Assembly: GCA_022457065.1 (NCBI GenBank)
Contig: JAJGBQ010000009.1
Coordinates: forward strand, 1 to 64,000
Reading direction: 5' to 3'
Source of the DNA: Curvularia sp. ZM96
Taxonomy: Eukaryota; Ascomycota; Dothideomycetes; Pleosporales; Pleosporaceae
DNA: 64,000 bases
In this document: one piece after another, positions 1-10,996 of the stretch
Layout of the letters: each line of letters begins with the position of its first letter
How positions within the stretch are numbered: position 1 is the stretch's first letter
The notes under the pieces: generated by a model
What the model was told of the DNA's origin: nothing
Seen by the model: only the letters and a program-made list of their open reading frames with translations
Database searches by the model: none
Translations under genes and position numbers: made by a program

Positions 1-66
1 TTGTACTTCGTTCAGTTACGTATTGCTAAGGTTAATTGCGTCCTGTTACGGAATCGATCAGCACCT
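1..66 (+). other. Residual Oxford Nanopore adapter and native barcode (artefact)
   Basis: Not genomic. Bases 1-27 match the Oxford Nanopore ligation adapter as I remember it (TACTTCGTTCAGTTACG core). Bases 28-35 are the barcode flank AAGGTTAA and 59-66 the other flank CAGCACCT. The 23 bases between begin TTGCGTCCTGTTACG, which I recall as the start of native barcode 20, with consensus errors in the last bases. Telomere repeats follow at once, so the adapter was ligated to the chromosome end. Confidence 0.93.
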
Positions 67-210
67 GCCTAACCTAACCTAACCTAACCCTAACCTAACC
101 CTAACCCTAACCTAACCCTAACCCTAACCCTAACCCTAACCCTAACCCTAACCTAACCCTAACCCTAACCTAACCCTAACCCTAACCTAACCCTAACCCT
201 AACCCTAACC
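67..210 (+). repeat. Telomere, C-strand, CCCTAA with CCTAA variants
   Basis: Continuous CCTAA and CCCTAA units read inward from the left end, the orientation expected of a left chromosome end with the common TTAGGG fungal repeat. The outermost units are mainly the short CCTAA form, and 5- and 6-base units mix throughout. That could be real telomerase slippage or consensus error in a nanopore assembly. Confidence 0.95.
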
Positions 211-3200
211 ACACAGCGGTTCGGGCCGGGTTGATGTTCATCTCTTTTCTTTCTTGCTTGCTTTCTTTCTTCTCTCCCTCCCTTTCCTTCTTGCACGCGT
301 TCTACTCCCCGTTCTATCCTTGCCCGTAACGCCTTGCCCTACCCTTTTCTCTTTCTTCTCCTTCACCCCCTCCCTGTTTACGTAATCTCTCCCTAAATAC
401 GGTAACCCTAACCCTCGCGTAAATATACCTCCCTAACCCTGCCTTAACTCTATTTACCTATAAACAAAACACAACGCCGTCCTACCCGCCTTACCCTTTC
501 TTATTTTCTTTCTTCTACTCCTTATATTCTTGCTACTATCTCTTCTTCACTCTTCCTCTTCTTCTAGCTTACCTAACTACCTCTTCTCTCTCACCCTCTC
601 TTTAAATACTAGCTCCCTAACCCTCGCTCAAATCCAGCTCCCTAACCCTCTCTTCACTTCGTCAACCCACAAACTAAACATAAAGCTATTCCCGCCCGCG
701 TTTTGCTATCTTATTTCGCTTCTTTAACTAACTCTAGCCGCCCCTTGCCCTTACCCCTAACCACTTCTCTCTCTCCCTCTTCTCAAACACCATAACCCTA
801 ACCCTTGCTCAAACCTACCTCTCTAATTATATCTTAACTCCGTCAACCTACAAACTAAACACAAAGCCATTCCCGCCCGCGTTTTGCTATCGTATCTATC
901 TTCTTTTACTCGTTCTAACTGCACTCCTACCCTAACGGGCAACGCCTTTTCCTTTTGCTTCTCTAATCTCTTTTCTCCTACCTTCCCCCTCTTTCCCTTA
1001 CTCTTAATTCTAGTAAATCTGCTCAACTTTCTAATTCTATACTACAAACTGCTAAGCTCTACATATGCCCCTCTCCTTATTCTCTTTTACCTCTCTCTTC
1101 TTAGCAAATCTTAATTCTTTACATCTATTTACTATGATTTCTATCTACTTGCAATAATTGATATCCTTTTGCTACTCTTTATATCTACTCTACTACCTTA
1201 GCTCTATATATCTTTCCTAAATCTTCTCTTCTATCTTGTCTCATCAACGCGCTCGGCCCGGTCTCTATCTTCTTCTTTTTCTTCTTTCTTCTCTTTTCTC
1301 TCTTGACTCTACCATCTCTCTCTAAATACGATAACCCTAACCCTATCTTGACTTCGTCAACCCGCAAACTAAACACAAAGCCGTTCCCGCCCGCGTTTTG
1401 CTATCTTATCTATCTTCTTTCACTCGTTCCGCCGGCGGTTCTGCCCTAACGGGTAACGCGTTTTCCCTCTACCCTTTCCATATTACTCTCTGTTTATAAT
1501 CTATCCACAAATCACACTCAATTACATCAATTTTTGCAAATTTGCTACGATTTTATCCAAATCGTCTACAAAATCTGCAAAATAGTACTTTTAAACTACT
1601 TTTTGTAGCTTCCAAGTCTTTTCTTTCTTTTGTAAAATAATAATCTTTCTATCCAAATACACTCGTCTACCCGCCAAATTACATAGCTTAACCTATTCTA
1701 TCTTTCGCCCTCCCTGATAGCTACCCTCTTCTCTTCTTAAAAACCGGAATTGTAACTCTATATTCCTTAAATCATAATAATAATAAAAGCCTTTTTCTTT
1801 CTATACTTAAATATCCTCACTTTCGCTTCTACCGTCCCAAAAACTCACGATTCTCCCCCAAATACCAGAACCCTAACCCTGCTACTTGCTCTTCCAGTCT
1901 GTGAATATCGGCTATTTACCCTTCTATTCTGTTAATATCTACAATTTATCTTTCTATTCCCTTACTACTTTCTATCTATAACCACAACTCAGCTCAAAAT
2001 TATATTCCCATCTACTATCTTCTATTTTCTCTTTCCCATCTTTTCTATACCACGTAACCTCTCTTTTTACTCTTTTTACCTTTCTTTTCTTCTCTTCTCT
2101 TAATCTATTCCCCCCCGCTTACGTAACCTACTCTCGCTCCAAATACTAGCATTCTTATTCTATCTCAATCTATTAAGCTATAAACTAAACACAAAGCGGT
2201 TCGGGTCCGGGTGTTACTATCTTCTTTTCTATCAATTGCTTCTTCTTTCTGCAGTTTTGCTTGAACGGGCAACTAGTTCTTTCTTCTACGTACTCTCTAC
2301 CTTCTGACTTGACAGTCCGAGCCCCTCCAAGTCAGCTCCCTCACTATCTCTAAATATTAGCCCCCTAACTCTCTATCTACCTTCTTCTATTACGCTCTGC
2401 ATTTTGCCCAAGTCTTTCTCTATATACGCTTCTATTACGCTCCGCGTTCTGCCCAAGTCTATACTCAAAACCTCTTCTCTCTCTAATCTCTCTATATCTC
2501 TCTACTCTTGTGACACCGACGGCTTAGCTCCGCATATCTCTCTACTTCTGTGACACCGACGGCTTAGCTCCGCATATCTCTCTACTTCTGTGACACCGAC
2601 GGCTTAGCTCCGCATATATCTCTCTATCTCTCTTCTTCCACTCTCTATAGCTTATCTACCCTAAATCTTAAGTATTAGTTGAATCCCTACTACCATTGCA
2701 TTCGTCAACACCTGCCCCCATACCTCACATCTATGCCGTTTTTCTACCTTGTTTGTACTGTACTTACTGTTGCTACTACTGACCCTAGCTTCGCGCTTAC
2801 ATTCTATCTTGTGACACCTGACGGGTTCGGGCCGGGGTTTTCTCTCTCTTCTTTTTCATCTCCTCTTTCACTCCCTAGCTTACGTAATCACCTCGCTTCT
2901 TTTACTCGTTCCGACGGCGGCTCTATGCTTGAGCTTGAATGGGGCCTCTCTTGTACGCCTTAGTAGTCGCCTTCTCTCTCTATCTTCTACCCAAGTCTCC
3001 CTACTCCTCTAACACGGTAACCCTAACCCTGTCCTTGCTTAGTCCATTGACAAAGTAAACACAAAGCGCTTTGGGCCTGCGTTTCGCTATCTTCTTTTCT
3101 TCTCTTCTCTTCTTCTACTACCTGTATCTCTCTTCTTACTTACCCTCTACTTACATCATCCCCCCTATTCCTTAAACACGGTAACCCTAACCCTTCTATA

Positions 3201-4301
3201 AATCTAGCTCCCTAACCCTATCCTTACTTAATCTATCGACAAAGTAAACACAAAGCCGTTCGCGCCCGGGTTTCGCCATCTTCTTTTCTTTTCTTACCTT
3301 CTTCTACTTTCTCTCCTATCCCTGCCTCTATCTCTCTTCTTACTTAGATAAGCCATCTTATCTTCTGTTACGCTCCGCGTTCTGTATAAGTCCTCTCCTT
3401 ATCCGCCTTACCTAACCCCTTAGCCTTTAGCCCATATCTCTCTCTCTTCTTCTCTTCCTCTCCTACTCTATAACACCTAAGCGGTTAGCGGTTAGCGGTT
3501 ACACCTTTCTTTTATTTGCTCTTCTTCTCTCCACTCTCTCTCTCCCTGAATACCATCTATCTAGCTCTATCTGAACTCCCGTCTAGCCACAAACTAAACA
3601 CAAAGCGGTTCGGGCCCGGGTTTTGCTATCTTATTTCTCTTCTTGAACTCATTCCGCCCGCCCCTTCCCCTTCCCCCCAACTACCTATCTAACCTCTCTC
3701 CTCTCCTACTAAATCTAGCAACGCCAACTCTATCTTGACTTCGTCAACCCACAAACTAAACACAAAGCGGTTCGGGCCCGGGTTTTATTATTATATTTCT
3801 CTTCTACTACTTCTCTCCCTCCCCCTCTCTACTTATCTACTCCCTCTTCTCTCTAAATACTATAACCCTAACCCTTACTTAAACCTAGCTCCCTAACCAT
3901 GTCTTGACTCCGTCAACCCACAAACTAAACACAAAGCGGTTCGGGCCCGCGTTTTGCTATCTTATCTATCTTCTTGTACTCGTTCTAGCGACCGCTCTAT
4001 TCTTACGGGTAACGGGTTCCCCCTAGTCTTACTAAATCTCTCTCTAAATACCACCTCCCTAACCTAGTCTCCATTCTCTCTATCTTGCTTTTCCTGCTCT
4101 TACTCTCTTCCCTTTCCTGCTCTTACTCTCTTCCCCTTAAGTACGTAGTCTACTTCTGACTTCAAGTCCCGCGCCCCACCATGTCAGATTACTTATCTTG
4201 TCGCCTCTTTTACCCTCTACCTTCTATCAACGCCTCTCTCTTAGCTGTTAACGGGTATATGTTTCTTTCTTTCTTTCTATGCTACCTAAGTCTACTTACT
4301 A
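211..4301. repeat. Pyrimidine-rich subtelomeric repeat zone
   Basis: The plus strand is almost all C/T between repeated blocks. A motif of about 40 bp, core AAACTAAACACAAAGCGGTT followed by a G/C-rich CGGGCCCGGGTTTTGCTATC part, recurs near 671, 851, 1364, 2181, 3051, 3240, 3590, 3752 and 3921, with a partial copy at 211 touching the telomere. Short tracts of CCCTAACCCT precede many copies (near 402, 790, 1331, 1868, 3019, 3182, 3863), and ACGGGTAACG-like boxes follow some. I see no credible gene; the open frames here are low-complexity. Confidence 0.85.
2511..2617 (+). repeat. Tandem repeat, 40-bp unit, about 2.7 copies
   Basis: Three nearly identical units start at 2511, 2551 and 2591, each beginning TGACACCGACGGCTTAGCTC. 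The third is cut short. The unit lies inside the pyrimidine-rich subtelomeric zone and is not a CRISPR array, since the copies abut. Confidence 0.9.
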
Positions 4302-7300
4302 TTACTCTACAGCGCCATCACCCTCTACAAGCTTCAGCACTAGTCGGATCCCTACCACCATTGCGTTCGTAAACACCTGCCCCCACACCTCTTCTCTACT
4401 CCTCCTACCAAGCCATGCTGCATATGCATCGTCTCCCATCTCTCCAAATCCTGCCTCTCGAATCGTCTGAATCCCAACCCGTGTCAACCGCGCTGCATAT
4501 GCTAGCGGTATCACTACGTTCGGCCACTGACACCGATTCTCCATCCCCTCCCCTGTTGCGCAGTACTTCTGACTTACCCAGCACCGCCGACAGTTATTTT
4601 TAACGGTCCGATCTAAAATCTTCTTCCGGAACTTGTCAGCATCCGCCCCGGACGCCCTCTCCCACGCCGAGCACCCCAGCACCCAGTGCTTCTTCCACTG
4701 CTCTTCCTCCTTTGTCACAAACTGCTGCCCTACTACCCAGCAGATCGCACACCCACCCCGCAGCTCCGTAAACATTTCCTCTACTACCGCCCACTCTTGT
4801 GCCCAACGCTCGTGCTCCCCAAGCCACACGTCTTCTCCCTCCCCACACCGGTCACACCGCACCGCATCGATATCCCTACACCCTACCCCTTGCCCGTCTA
4901 AGTACGAGCTCATTAGCTCCCGACGGCACCCACTCCCAATTAAAAACGTCCCCATTGCCTGCACGTCAATATCACCGCTCTCCTGCTCCATTCGCTTCTC
5001 CACCTCTCCATGTTCCACCACCACTACCACCTCAAACGCCTCTCCACCGCGCCCGCCACGCCCGCTCGCCTGCGCAAAGTCCGTCATGCTCCACGGCATC
5101 CCCACATGCAAGATGTACACAATCCCCGCGTAGTCCACTCCCGTCCCTAGTGCCGACGTAGCCACAATTAGCCCTCCTTGCTCTACCCACTCCTCTAGCC
5201 GCTCCCCTCGCTCCTCCACATCAGCGTGATAGTACCCACAGCCAATCTCCTCAGCCATTCGCTCACACTGCCCCTTGCTGAGACAGTACACTACCCCTTT
5301 CTGCCTAGACTGCCGCAGCTTCTCCGCCCACCGCTTGCACACCACCAACGCTGTGTCTTCTAGTGCCTTGCGTTGACACCACGACACAAAGTATCGAGCG
5401 TTCGGCCGCGTTGTGCTTGCCCGGATATACGTCGCGTTACGCACCAGCATACTTGCCTCTAGCTCCCCTCCTGCACCGGCGGCAGCGTTGCTGTCAGCAA
5501 TACCATCGGGCACCCAAGCAGCCGCAAGTTCTTCACCTTGAGCAGATTGTCCCGCCAGTGCCGTGCGGTAAACACCAAATGACACTCGTCCACTACTACC
5601 CGCTGCAGCAGTCCCTTGTCCTTCATCAGCCGAGCATACCCTAAAAAGTTGCCGTTGCTAGTCGTGTCGCCTGCTACGTCTGCGCTGACCACAACCACAG
5701 ACGCCGGGTTGTTCTCGCCATGCTTCCACTCCATACAGTCAACCCCACACCTACCAATTCGGCTAACCAAGTCCTCGATCAATGCCCGGTACGGCACCAC
5801 CACGACTGTCACCCCGTTCTCCTCAATGCATGCCGGCAGCGTGAACAGCAAGCTCTTGCCCCCTCCTGTTAGAAGCACTACCACCAGCGGCGTCTGCTTA
5901 TCCAACACGGCGTACAAAGCCTGCTCCTGTTCCATTGAACGGAACCCAACATCCTGCTTCCCCAGCACCTGCTGCAGTGCCCTCTGTACAGCGGCAGCTC
6001 GCGCGTCTTCCACCTGAACGGCCTTCTCTTTCGGGAGTATCGGCAACCCTGAGATACTCTCTCGCATCCGCCTTTTCCGCCTTCTCCTGCCCTCCTCGGC
6101 TGCTTCAGCCTGTCCATCTACGCCTAAAAAGCGGTGCCAAGCAGTACTCAGCGCCCGGAACGCGTCAATCGACCGCGTGCTGAGATGCTTGACAATGTCA
6201 ATCGAGACGCTGTAGTTGCCCACGCCCATGACCGTCGATCGTGCGTTCTGCAGCTCAATCAAGTCTTCCTCGTCTTCATCCACCTCGGCTTCATCAATCT
6301 CGCCAATCTCGTCCTGATACCCCTTGCCAAACGACTCCCCTACCATGACTCGCCCAATCCCCACAGCCGTATGACGGTAGTCTAGCGTGTGCAGCTCTAC
6401 ACCCAGCCGTTTGCCTGTCTCGCGTCTTAGCACCCTCGTCAGTCGATCCGTATTCCATGCCCCCTGCTCATTACTCCACACGTAGTCGTCTAAGCCACCT
6501 CCCAGCACGCTCACCAGCAGAAATTCTCGGAACGGCTGCAAGTAGCTCAAGTACAGCGCCATAATCTGCCCTAGCCGCGGCGGCAAAAAGCGCGGCACTA
6601 CCTTCGGCTTGTCCCATTGAGATTGTGACTTGTGATAGCGCACAACAGTCATCACAGCACCATCCATGACAAAGACGTTGCGGTCCTGCAGCAGCCCGTT
6701 GCGGTGCCGCATCGTCACAATCTCAGAACCTCGCGCCGGCTGTCCAGACACAATGTGTACACAGCCTAGCATCAGCTCCAAGAAGCGGTCCATCTGCCGC
6801 AGATACGCCCGCACCTTTTTGCTTTTCCACCGGCCGTCAGAAGTCTGCAGTCGCATACCGCCCACTGTGCTCCGTGCTCTTGTTAGCATCCACGCCAGCC
6901 CATCTAACAGACGGTTGCCGGGAGTCGTGACAAACGACTTGCCCCGGGTTGTGAATGTAATGTCGTCTTGAATCTTTGCAAGATCAATGAAAAACCGTTC
7001 AGCAGTATTATCCACCCAGCACAGCTGCCAAAACTTGTCTTCTAGCTCAGCTTCCATGCTCTGAGCCATGATGCGGAAACGCTCAATCACAATCGGCCGG
7101 CCGCTAAGATAAAAGATCTTCTTGTCGGGCGACCAGTACGCGTTGCCAGCATTGCCTTCATTCAGCGCTGCATGCTTGCCATACGCAAGTAGACTGATCA
7201 TAGCACTCATCGGGCTGAATGAGCCGTCTGCCAGATACTTCTTGCGCACATCTAAGAACTGCTCCCGGTCCTCTTCAGTCTGATCCTCGCGCTCAGCTGT

Positions 7301-8750
7301 GGGCAATATCTTTTCGACTGCTAGTACACGAACGCAGTAGATAACCCCAGCGAGCATGTACGAGAAATTCTTTGCCGTGCGCAAGCGGTTTGTCCGTGTG
7401 TCTATGCCTAGCACAGCCAGATACTGCACCAACCCACTCGAAAACTCATCTGTGCCATAGCCTGTGAGAAGAAACGAAGCCAGCGAGTCGAGCAGCGCCT
7501 CCATCTGCGCAGCTGTGTTGCTGTCGCCTAGCGAAAGCCACAGCTGTATAGCCAGCGCCTTCTGATCATCCTTCCACTTGAACAGCTCACGGGCATCCTT
7601 CATCTTGTCAGCGGGCACAGCTCTGCGCGGCTGTCTCTGCACTACTACCACGTCATTGTTGCTGTCAACCGTGCCCTCCATGTCGCTGTCGTTGTACTCG
7701 CTCTCCATGCTAGTACCCCCATCGCTTGCACTGTCTACCTCAACAGCTCCATCACTCTGTGCCAGATATTGATCGATCCGACTCTCTTCATCGGCAACAA
7801 TGCGAAGATAAAAGCAGACAAATCGGACTATATAGCTAGCGTACACTGCCTGACTCTCGGGGTTCTGCAGTCGGGCCAGCGGCCGCTGATCAACAACAGT
7901 CTGCTGCGCACTGCGAAGCCAGCGCCGCGTCTCCTGCGGCAGTGTTGCCAAGCCACGAACAGATCTCTCAATCAATTCTTCTGTCAACTTTGCAGCCTGC
8001 TGCAGCTTTGCTTCGTTGCGGTCGGGCAAGCGGGCTTGATAGCCTAGATGAGCGAGATTTCGGCCCTCCAGAAACGTCAACCACCCAGTCCTCTTAAACC
8101 AGCCTGTTTTATCAATCTTTGCAGTCTCTGCCATAACTTGCATGTCCTCTTCTAGCTCTTTTCGCACCTTCTGCCATGCGTTGAGTTGTTGTTGAACAAC
8201 CTGATTTTGATCTAATTTTTCTCCATTTTCCCCAACACCCAAATCAACCAAAAAATATTTCTGCAGCCCACCACTTCTGAAAAACGTCTGAACTTTGACA
8301 GAATCAAAGAGCGCACTTTTCTCTCCCTTCCATGCTTGCTGGTGATTTTTTCAGATGCATGCGCAAGATATTAATGTTGATAGTGAGAAATTCGCAGCTC
8401 TTGCAGCTAAATCCATCCAGCGGCGTCCCTAGCTCTTCAACTGGCTCAGCCGGCTGCTCGGGAAGATCAATGTTCTTTGGATCTTTTCTCTCATAGTGCG
8501 CAAAGTGCTGTATAATCTCTTCTCGCACGTTCACGGGTGTTTTGTGCTGCTCTAACAGATGTCTGTCTAGATTTACCACGCCGCTGCAGTGCTGCTTGCA
8601 AACTAGCACACCAAAGTCAGCCAGAAAGCAGAAAATATCGTCGCAGTTGTCTACCGAGACGACCGTCGTGCTGCGCGTGCGCGGGCTGCCGTTGCTACTC
8701 TCTGCGGCCTGTGATGCGGGCACGCGACTATGCCAGATGGGTAGCTCCAT
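4302..8750 (-). CDS. Telomere-linked RecQ-like helicase with OrsD-type N-terminus, two frameshifts
   Basis: The gene is read in three blocks. Block 1 (8750-8352) has a cysteine/histidine zinc-finger region of the OrsD type. Block 2 (to 5468) has a long central domain with QPARGSE, YHK and YRHTA motifs, then helicase motifs LTGGGKS (Walker A), VVDECH (box II) and LLTATLPP (motif III). Block 3 (to 4302) has the second RecA lobe, with VATSALGTGVDY and QASGRGGRGG, then a cysteine-rich tail. The frame slips near 8346-8351 (a run of six T) and near 5464-5467 (four C); protein similarity continues across both in another frame. I chose the ATG at 8750 over an upstream TTG. Helicases of this kind lie next to telomeres in many fungi and are thought to act in telomere maintenance or as selfish DNA. 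It may be intact in reality if the slips are sequencing errors. Confidence 0.85.
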
Positions 8751-9029
8751 AAGACGCTTATATTTATAGTCCAAGTCTTAGTAGATAAAAAATTCACGTA
8801 GTTATATGCAAACAAACTCAACACTTAGAATGAGTATTATTAAGAGAGTAGTGCGAGTACATTAGTGCTAATTTGCGTGTTTGTTGTTATGCTGATACAA
8901 CCAGTTGTCAGACGTTACCCCGGTTCTCCCAGCAACGCTGTTGCTGGGGCCAAGCTCTTATCTAAATCTCACAGCGACTCTGTATAGTAGCTGCGCGATA
9001 CTAGCTACTATTAAGAAGACTAGAAAAGT

Positions 9030-9441
9030 CTTTCTTGGTAACTCTATATGCTGCCACGACGTAGCCCTAAACTTGGGGTTAGCTTGGGGTTAAGCCCTAA
9101 CCCTAGCCCTAACCCTATGTGCAGCAACTACCCTGTATACTTGTTTATACGAAGCTGCGAGTTTCGCACTACTATCAGAGAAACTAAAAAAGACTCTCTT
9201 AGTCACTGCATATACTATGACATCCTCTGGGGCCCATATCCAAATGCACTTGGGGTTAAGTGAGCCCTAACGCTAAGCCTATTCAAGCGCGATTCGGGGG
9301 TGTCAAATTTCGCGATTCGGGGGTGATCAGATCGCTTAATGCGGTATACAACCCTAACGCTAAGCCTATTTCGTTACGATTCAGGCCTAAATCGCCACCT
9401 CATATTGGTTAGGCCTAAATCGCCACCTCATATTGGTTAGG
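9030..9441. repeat. Telomere-like repeat S, copy 1
   Basis: It contains GGGGTTAGCTTGGGGTTAAG and CCCTAACCCTAGCCCTAACC, then two CCCTAACGCTAAGCC blocks, a paired CGCGATTCGGGGGTG box, and the terminal CCTCATATTGGTTAGG. The terminal 28 bp are duplicated in tandem (ends at 9413 and 9441). Related copies end in the same GGTTAGG at 17475, 17906 and 40089, while the sequence beyond differs each time. That marks a true element edge. Confidence 0.75.
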
Positions 9442-9556
9442 TAATGAACCCCACAAGTCTGCCTCTGGATTTACAATAATCGTATCTAGCAGCATGTTTT
9501 TAAGCTGAAAGGCGCTGAAAAACTGCCTCAATCCATTGGGATTTCTTTCTGCACTC
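9415..9556 (-). pseudogene. 3' exon fragment of an unrecognised gene, cut by repeat S
   Basis: The minus strand stays open from about 9556 to a TAG at 9415-9417. It reads like real protein (includes NPNGLRQFF, FQLKNMLLDTIIVNPEADLW), then changes to repeat-encoded residues PNQYEVAI at 9441. An AACAG just upstream of the open stretch could be a 3' splice site, which would make this an exon. I do not recognise the protein. The same repeat-encoded PNQYE ending closes the gene at 40057. Confidence 0.4.
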
Positions 9557-10217
9557 TGTTTTGCATGTGAAAAGAATTAAATTCAGCTACGGCAGGCGTC
9601 ATATGCAAGTGCCAGCACCAGGTAGTTCGAGACAACGCTCTTCTGCGCTTCTGCATTTCAAGTCCACGAAAAAGGACAACTTAGCATGGGAATCCACGGT
9701 CAGGACGCAAGACCAAAAAAAAAAAACACATGGATATCTACCCCGCTTATCATAAACCCGAATCATAAGATTTGAAGGACAAGCATATTGCCCGGTTAAT
9801 TCCATTGCATTAGTGACGAAATCCGCATGCAGGCTGGATTCAAACAGAAGTGAGACATGCAGCTAAAACTTTACTTGTCATTTAGCTAGATGGCCCAAGT
9901 TTAGCTGGAAAATGCTTGTCCTGCTTAACACTCAACACTTTTGCATTCGTCACCTTGCATCAGTCCAAAGCAGGAAGTGCTGAAACTTGGAAACTTAGAT
10001 AATTCGTTCAGTTCGAGTGCGGCTGAAGAGCATAGCCATGAGCAGATGGAGCTGGTTAAAGCACACCGAGTATTTAAATCAGTCATCCACGGGTCTCTGT
10101 CGATATCTCATTTCTCGAAACTATTCGGTCCAGTTAGATAACATTTAAACCCATACAGCCTAGCATTACTTCCCGGCACTCAGGTACTCTTGCCTCAAAC
10201 TCTGCAGATCAACGAGC
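9557..10217. other. Intergenic, no gene recognised
   Basis: Short open frames occur on both strands near 9561-9805 and 9941-10141, but they overlap each other, lack recognisable motifs and include a 12-base A run. An earlier exon of the 9415-9556 fragment could lie here; I could not identify it. Confidence 0.4.
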
Positions 10218-10790
10218 ATGGGAAGCCTGCGCGATCTGCTACGCAGGGAGCTCGACCTCTTGACAATGGACCGAGGGGAGGATCTTTTGATCAACAATCC
10301 GGAGATACTTACAGAACTACAAAACCAAAGGAACAGTGTCGATGCGCACACCACAGGGACGGACGTTCTAGCCAATGTTTGTGAGGTAATCGTCGTCCAA
10401 ATTCGCGAGGGCCATATCGCAGCTCCGGATGGCATTGCTGTTGCGGAAGCTCTTATTCCAGTCATCGAGCATGAAAACGGCTTCAACATGCAACTCGACC
10501 GGAACTTGGAGGGGCCACGGCTCGGAAATGTCAGCGGATTTGGTGGCCCCATAGATGGGCTTAGTGGGGAACAACTGGCGGCACGAGCACTCCATGATGT
10601 GGCAAATCGAGAAGACAATCCAGGCGAAGGGAATCATGAAGGCGCGGGCGACGGACATCCAGGAGGCGGAGATGGAGATCGGGAGCGGGAAGATGAGCAG
10701 GAACGCGAGCGAGAGCGAGAGAGAGAGCAAGAGCGAGAGAGAGAGCAAGAGCGAGAGAGAGAGCAAGAAGAGGACCGCATGCGAGACTAA
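10218..10790 (+). CDS. Hypothetical protein with Glu/Arg repeat tail
   Basis: 190 residues from an ATG. The first 140 residues look like an ordinary soluble protein with hydrophobic helical stretches (LANVCEVIVVQIREG, IAVAEALIPVI). The C-terminus turns into a charged E/R/Q repeat encoded by a GAGAGAGAGCAA microsatellite (about 10680-10770), which predicts a long charged helix. I do not recognise the family. Repeat-length changes could easily alter the tail. A solo LTR begins 206 bp downstream. The real product could also be spliced, since no neighbour or motif fixes its ends. Confidence 0.45.
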   Translation: MGSLRDLLRRELDLLTMDRGEDLLINNPEILTELQNQRNSVDAHTTGTDVLANVCEVIVVQIREGHIAAPDGIAVAEALIPVIEHENGFNMQLDRNLEGPRLGNVSGFGGPIDGLSGEQLAARALHDVANREDNPGEGNHEGAGDGHPGGGDGDREREDEQEREREREREQEREREQEREREQEEDRMRD

Positions 10791-10996
10791 TAGGAACGTG
10801 ATGGAGAGGGATAGGGCTTTGGACCGGGCGCTAATCCGGCAGCCTGATAGCACGCCAAGTGCATCGCTCGTTCAGGTGTCTACTTTCAGTTGGTCGATGT
10901 TTGAACTGCGCAAGTGGCTTACGGCCTGGTACTAGGAAACATAACTGTTGTAGAAAATAGCGCCAAACTTGCGTGAATATTCAAAGCACTGTGTAC

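Noticed and set aside
2511..2617. CRISPR-like array
   Set aside because: Units abut with no spacers, and the genome is fungal.
4415..8047. Many plus-strand open frames opposite the helicase gene (for example 4633-5133, 5616-6017)
   Set aside because: They are Ser/Pro/His-rich shadows of the GC-rich minus-strand gene and lack motifs.
9599..9805. Minus-strand 68-codon frame as an upstream exon of the 9415-9556 fragment
   Set aside because: It spans a poly-T run and has no matching donor site in phase.
10368..10935. Frames on both strands over the GAGA repeat (10368-10853 minus, 10555-10935 plus)
   Set aside because: They exist because a simple repeat has no stops in several frames; only the 10218 frame has a natural ATG and an ordinary N-terminus.
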